Shown piece after piece: positions 59,201 to 64,000 of a DNA stretch of 64,000 nucleotides (positions within the stretch are counted from its first letter, which is position 1; every line of letters begins with the position of its first letter). Source of the DNA: Xylogone sp. PMI_703. Taxonomy: Eukaryota; Ascomycota; Leotiomycetes. The translations under genes and the position numbers were made by a program. Below the pieces are notes generated by a model. That model did not search any database. It was given only the letters and a program-made list of their open reading frames with translations, and had not been told where the DNA came from. The DNA lies in contig JAJTUQ010000001.1 in the NCBI GenBank assembly GCA_021399445.1, positions 3,782,001 through 3,846,000 on the forward strand, in the 5' to 3' direction.

Positions 59201-60120
59201 CGTGACCAACACTTGTTATGTAACAGGGAGTAGTTGAGAACAGTGCGTAAGGTACAATTATAAAGACCAGGGTGCACACTCTGTAAATAGTGAATCAGAG
59301 CAAGTACAACCAGCACGGTGGTATTCTTGGTAGAGTAAGTGACAACGATTGAAGTGAAGTGAATTGAAGTTAAAGAAAGAGGCGCGCGAACAGAACAGAA
59401 CAGAAGACAAGAGAAGAGCAGTGAAGCGAAGTTAAGAAAAGGGTGCATGAAAAGTAGAAGTGAATTTAAATATTAAGTGTTTGACGCCAAAGTGTAAAGC
59501 ACTAGAAAGTCTCGGCGTTGCGCGAAAGTGAAGAAAGAACGATGGAGCTGCTCAACGTGATATGATATGGTTGTGCGCAGACCTCCAAAATGGTATGCTA
59601 CCAAATCAAAAAGCTATCTTAACCACATTCCCCCAACACCTCAAGGGGAAAAAAGCATTGTAAAAATCGAATTATAGTGGAGAAGTTAAGACCTATTCTA
59701 TTTAAATGCCATCTCAGGCACTATACCGACCAGATTCTTTGATAGAACAAGAGACGCCGTCCAAAAACGTGGAGATTCAAAGATGCCACTATGCCACAAC
59801 TGTAGATTCTCAATGCCCACACAAACTCCTATCATGGTATTTCAGATTTGCGTATGATTGCAGATGACCCGTTCCCATATTTAACAAAATAAAAACTTCC
59901 ACGGCACCCGCCCTCGGTGCTGAAGAGGGATTAAAAGTGTATACTTTTAAAATAACAAAAAAGAAGAAAAAAAGAAACTCGTGTGCTGAGTGTCACGAGT
60001 GTGGCTTTCCTTGTAACCATTTACTCTTCCCAGTCTATCCCATGTCCCCATACCGTAGCATGCTATTCTTATAACCGTAATAAACCAGCTCGATTCCACC
60101 ATTTTCCAAAATGATTGCGT
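59201..60120. other. Intergenic region, promoter of the large gene and She3-like 3' end
   Basis: This 920-bp interval lies between tandem minus-strand genes. The sequence next to 59201-59460 is purine-rich on the + strand (pyrimidine-rich on the coding strand), as expected near a fungal transcription start. No gene was seen. Confidence 0.5.
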
Positions 60121-61272
60121 TTACTCTGCCCCTCTAACATTCTTCTTGACGCCTAATGCCCATTTGAGTTCTCCTAATACCTTTTGTGCTGCTTCCAGCC
60201 TCTCTTTGTTTGATTCTTCCTGCATTCTAGCCATTTCCTTGATGGATTTTAGAGCATCTTCTTGCTCTAGCTTGTATTTCTCGAATGCTTCTTCGATAGC
60301 TTGCTTCTGAGACTGCAGACTGGCTAGCTGGTTAGCCTGTTGGTCGCACAAACCCTGGAGCGTTTCAATCTTGATATCATCGGCTTTTCGCTCCTCAACT
60401 ATAACTGCGATATCTTTATGAAGTTTGCTAGCGGCACGTTCTACTTCGAGGCCCTGTTCTTTCCAGTGTCCAGCAAGGGTCTTATTCCGCCCTTCCATAA
60501 GAGCGGCGTAAGTCTCTGCCTCGTCTACCTTTCGCTTACTTTCTTGCCGTGCTCTCTCCATTTCATCTTTCCAAGTTAGCTCCCTCTCCATAGCTTTATC
60601 CGCTCTTGTTTTCTCCCCTTCGAATTGCTCCTTAAGATCTGCCAATTGTCGTTCTCTTCGTTTTAGCAACGTCTTGTTGATTGCTGCATCATGAAGCTTA
60701 GTCTCATATTCTGTAGCCATGGCATCCATCTTTGCCTCAACCATCTTCATAGCTTGCATTGATTCTTCAGCACGTAGCCTCTCTATGTTCAAATCTCGTT
60801 TTAGCATATCATTTTCGGCCATCAAGCGCTCAATGACTCTTCCGCTCTTTCCTAAATTTGCCTTTCCCACCGCCGAACTCCACTGTGGGGAGTGTGCTGG
60901 ATTTGCGCCGTTGCTAGGTGAGGTGTTCTCATCCCCAATTGGGAACGCATTTGACTGCGATTTTGTAGGGCCAAACTCTGTCGAAATTGTTCGCTCGAGG
61001 GTGCTAAACGTTGCCGAACCCTTTCTCGTCACCCCTTTTGGTGAGGGATGGTCTGAGGTTAACCCGGTGTATGGTTTGCTGGTCTCACCTCTGCTCGGAG
61101 GCGGTTCATTGATCACCGGAGAGTCGTCATATCCGCCGTCAGTATTGGGAACCGCTCTTATGGTGCCAGTTCTCGACAGCTCTGTTGTAGTATTTGCGTT
61201 TAAGCTATTCATGTCGCTGGAAGAGAGGGTTGAGAGGGCGCGTGTAGAAGAAGTTGGCCGGGCATCAACCAT
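60121..61272 (-). CDS. She3-like coiled-coil protein
   Basis: A single exon encodes 383 aa. Residues 1-140 are Ser/Thr/Pro-rich and disordered (MVDARPTSSTRALSTLSSSD...). From about 145 (GKSGRVIERLMAENDMLKRDLNIERLRAEESM) to about 375 the protein is an almost continuous charged coiled coil with heptads such as LKRRERQLADLKEQFEGEKTRADKAM and LASLQSQKQAIEEAFEKYKLEQEDAL. The AENDMLKRDLNIERLRAEE segment is typical of fungal proteins annotated as SWI5-dependent HO expression protein 3 (She3), the adaptor joining localised mRNPs to type V myosin in yeast. That assignment rests on general resemblance; coiled coils mislead easily, so the function is tentative. Confidence 0.7.
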   Translation of the reverse strand: MVDARPTSSTRALSTLSSSDMNSLNANTTTELSRTGTIRAVPNTDGGYDDSPVINEPPPSRGETSKPYTGLTSDHPSPKGVTRKGSATFSTLERTISTEFGPTKSQSNAFPIGDENTSPSNGANPAHSPQWSSAVGKANLGKSGRVIERLMAENDMLKRDLNIERLRAEESMQAMKMVEAKMDAMATEYETKLHDAAINKTLLKRRERQLADLKEQFEGEKTRADKAMERELTWKDEMERARQESKRKVDEAETYAALMEGRNKTLAGHWKEQGLEVERAASKLHKDIAVIVEERKADDIKIETLQGLCDQQANQLASLQSQKQAIEEAFEKYKLEQEDALKSIKEMARMQEESNKERLEAAQKVLGELKWALGVKKNVRGAE

Positions 61273-62512
61273 GGCATATATATAGAGAGGATCTATCTTT
61301 CAATAGCATCCAGTGTATAGTTAGCAATAGTCGTAGTCATTGTGCGCAGCGAGGTAATTCGACTAAAGCTTATCTCGTGGCTTGTCTAATCTCTCTATCG
61401 AGCAACCAACCATATCTAGGAAATCTTCCGTATTGCTTACCTAGATATTTTATGCCTTATCGCGAGATTGCAGGATGTTTAAGCTTGGTCCTGCTGTGGG
61501 CATCGCATATCCCTCCTTCACTATATCCTGCCCGCTCCAAGTGATTATCTGTAGAAGTCGCAATGTTTGAGAACCTAGTATAAGGGTCAAAGCATACCCA
61601 ATTCGGCCGCACAGTGGATATAGGTTGGGATTGTTGACGTGCGATTATGGGAGCAGGCTTTGATTCTTGGTTGACGTGCGTTAAAGCGATCAATGCCTAA
61701 TGTGTCAGTACTGGTCCTCGTTAGTTAATTGCTGGGTTGAGTGTCACAAGTGAAGATATTTGATAAAGGTCCTATTCTTCATGTAATATACTTACTATGT
61801 AATCAGGCCTTAACACACCTTCAACTGTATCAACACAGGAATCAGTAGACAAGGCTGTGGCTTGTCGGGGCAACATGTAACTAGAAATTTGGTCATGTTT
61901 ACAGACGCGGAGAACCCCTGTAAAAATGCCATGCAAGGAACGTGCCGATGCGACCACGCGATCCCCAGCCCCTATTCTGCATTTTGTCGTACACACTGAT
62001 CTGGATCTATACGTCGGTGAGACATATCAGACTGATGTGCCCGCGCTACTGGCAAGAATGGGTGTGTTTGGGGATCTGTTAAGAGATTTCAGAATTATAC
62101 TGAAACTCTATTTTCATTACTTTTGCCAACCGTTCTGTTATTCTCTTAGTCACTATTTAAGAGTACAATGACGCCTCGAGACATTCAAGTAATTACGAGA
62201 TGTCACGCTTCGTCCAAGTAAAGTCTACGCCATCCTGTTTTGCAGAATCCTTCAAGAAATTTCATCTCGCAGATCTACCATCTCAACTATTGACACCAGT
62301 TATCCGCAAGACACTGATCATGATACAACGCTGAATACTGATCCTTATCACTCCCTGTAACATCTTAGTACAGGCCTAACCATAAACTCCTGTGGGAGTA
62401 ATACCAACCCATCAAAACCCCGCGACGCCGGTCAATGCTAGAGTACAGTCATACAAAGCTAAAGTACACCGAGAGAAATCCTATTTTGTAAGAAACTTTG
62501 GAGCAGTAGTGA
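61273..62512. other. Intergenic region, She3-like promoter and PTA1 3' end
   Basis: This 1.24-kb interval lies between tandem minus-strand genes. Open frames of 74-96 aa overlap without any domain. No tRNA box pattern or repeat was seen. Confidence 0.5.
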
Positions 62513-64000
62513 TCACGCCGCCGTCAGAGCCACTCCGTTAGATTTCGCATTTTCACTGTGGTCGGGCCCCTTGATGGCTTCAGCGAAACCAGGCCGCCAC
62601 TTGGAAAGATACTTCGCGGCAATAGGCTTAGCATCTTCATCTATGGCACGTTAGTGAAAATAGTATTGGATGAAAATATATTAACTTACAGGTATTCCAA
62701 ATATCTTGTACAGCATCTAGAGCCATTTCCCTTGCCGGAGGCTTCATCATAACCAGGTATAAGAGGCTTGTCAACGCTAAATTGACCATCGCTGGATCTC
62801 GACAGAGGCCTTTTACTCTGTCTAACATGTCGGAGTTCAAGGCCGGAATCTCACTCAAGAATCTTGTCAAGACTTTGTCTTTAGCATCGAGATAAGGAAC
62901 AATGCCATCGAGGACCTTCAATGCCCACTTCTCATAATGTTGAGGAGCGTCTTGGCTATTCTTTTTCTGTACTTGATCATTATACCATTCTTCGCAGAGC
63001 CATGATACTGTAGTGTCAATCCGCTTTCTAAAGTCTTCCACGACATAGAGGTAGAGATACTCTCGGATACGGTCGGCAATCGATACTTGTGTGGGATGCT
63101 CATCTTTAATAGTGATCGATCCTTCCAAACCAGCCGTTGAACGTGTAGCCAATCGAGTCACAATAGTAAGCCAGGCATCTCTATCCTGCGTAGATGCTGC
63201 TAGTCGATTAATTCCGCCTTTAGTTCGTTTCGAGCTAACCTCTTCTAGAGATTGGATATGATTGAATATCTGGGCAACAGTCATCTGGCCAGCTTGAAGT
63301 GCTTGTTCCAGAGTAAGAGGCGGGGGTTGTGGCAGAGTGAACGGTCCAAGGGGCATATCCGGTTCAGCAGCTTTCTCGTCGGGTGGAGCATTGTCTAATT
63401 TATTTAGAATTTGCTCTGTATCCTCAGCAAGTTGGAAGTCCGGTTCATAATCGTCGTCATCTTCATCAACGCCTAACGGAGCGGTGTTAGGGTTGAGCAG
63501 TTCTGGTTGAGCGGTATTGAAAGATAATAATCGCCCACGGATTCCCTTTTGGACTGTGTTAATAAATGTGAATGGAGGACAATCGGATATATATACTCAC
63601 GTCTACTGCTTGGTTGATCGTCGCCGTTTCTATCTTTGACAGAATGGTAACACTGATTTTTACAACTAAATCCTGTGAAAGCTGTGAGACATCGAAGGCC
63701 TTCAATGCTTCGTCAGCGGTGACAGTAAATAACTCTGCAATTGTATGCGGTCCTGGTGCTAGAGGAGGAATGTGTATTGTCATGGGCGTAGGTGGCACTT
63801 GGGCACCAAGTCTCTGACGTTTAGCAGGGTCAAGAGCATCAATGGGCTCGGAGGGTCCTCGTTTCCTATTTGCCTCATCAAATATCTCCGTTCGTGAACG
63901 CATTAACCGTTCAATATGCTGCTGAATGCGTCCTGCCAGAGGATTTTGAGGGTCACTGTCCATTATCAGTACCCCGCAGATATGTAGATTAGGTGCAATC
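62513..64000 (-). CDS. PTA1: Symplekin/PTA1, cleavage and polyadenylation factor scaffold, 3' part
   Basis: The gene runs off the right edge, so the N-terminal HEAT repeats are missing. Visible exons are 64000-63597 (5' boundary uncertain), 63553-62690 and 62640-62513. The sequence NPLAGRIQQHIERLMRSRTEIFDEANRKR followed by DPAKRQRLGAQ is the conserved middle of fungal Pta1. RGRLLSFNTAQPELL and the acidic DEDDDDYEPDF come next, then the C-terminal helical region WLTIVTRLATRS... through LCRDPAMVNLALTSLLYLVMMKPPAREMALD. The end is YLSKWRPGFAEAIKG. Exon 1 was given the donor GTATAT at 63596 rather than the better-looking GTGAGT at 63600, because only the former keeps the frame (VDVIQKGIRGR). The intron is then 43 bp. 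The ATG at 63963 is not the true start; the GGACAG at 63957-63962 (reverse strand) may be an intron acceptor. Confidence 0.85.

Noticed and set aside
63561..63963. ATG at 63963 as the start of the PTA1 gene
   Set aside because: The matching region is the middle of Pta1; the frame remains open upstream to the window edge and a probable intron acceptor overlaps it.

Overview
The window is nuclear DNA of a filamentous ascomycete (Pezizomycotina). The evidence is about 18 protein genes split by short spliceosomal introns (mostly 43-150 bp, GT...AG, often with a clear CTRAY/TACTAAT branch site), single-gene transcription units on both strands, and fungal families such as a RIM15 kinase, a hybrid histidine kinase, a GAL4-type Zn2Cys6 regulator, ERG26 and a SLIP-GC-like GTPase. 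The flavour of the proteins would fit Leotiomycetes, but that is only an impression. I see no rRNA, tRNA, CRISPR array, intact transposon or bacterial operon.

Layout. 1-402: 3' end of an E2-like ubiquitin-conjugating gene (+). 1158-2340: ERG26 sterol C-3 dehydrogenase (-). 4049-8251: hybrid histidine kinase (+), convergent with eIF3d (8942-10828, -). 11231-12333: PAQR/adiponectin-receptor-like membrane protein (-). 14081-19984: RIM15 (-). 19985-25972: a gene-poor 6-kb interval. 25973-32481: a sugar-use cluster made of a Zn2Cys6 regulator (+), an MFS sugar permease (-) and a cytosolic GH35-type beta-galactosidase (+). 34381-35759: bZIP factor (+). 37433-41019: MMS19/MET18 (-). 42256-45505: SLIP-GC-like dynamin-family GTPase with an in-frame TAG (-). 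46303-47111 and 47316-48348: SPC2 (-) and EMC3 (+), divergent from one 204-bp promoter. 49063-50193 and 50736-51667: RPF2 (-) and the peroxisomal membrane protein PMP24/PXMP4 (+), also divergent. 52823-53110: small Ser-rich protein (-). 55733-59200: large uncharacterised protein (-). 60121-61272: She3-like coiled-coil protein (-). 62513-64000: 3' part of the symplekin/PTA1 gene (-).

The most interesting unit is 25973-32481. The permease and the galactosidase diverge from a 690-bp promoter that carries a perfect CGG-N11-CCG site (the Gal4/Lac9 spacing) inside an 8-bp inverted repeat, and a perfect palindrome made of two opposed CreA/Mig1-type sites. A Gal4-type (Zn2Cys6) regulator lies next door. 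This has the logic of a LAC-type regulon (permease, intracellular beta-galactosidase, activator, glucose repression), built around a GH35 enzyme of a type I associate mainly with bacteria. The substrate is not known from sequence.

Other genes are housekeeping. SPC2 and EMC3 both act at the ER membrane and share a promoter. RPF2 has two CGATGAG (PAC-like) elements upstream. RIM15 has lost the receiver phospho-aspartate (Glu instead). All exon models were built by hand from reading frames and splice signals, so individual junctions may be off.
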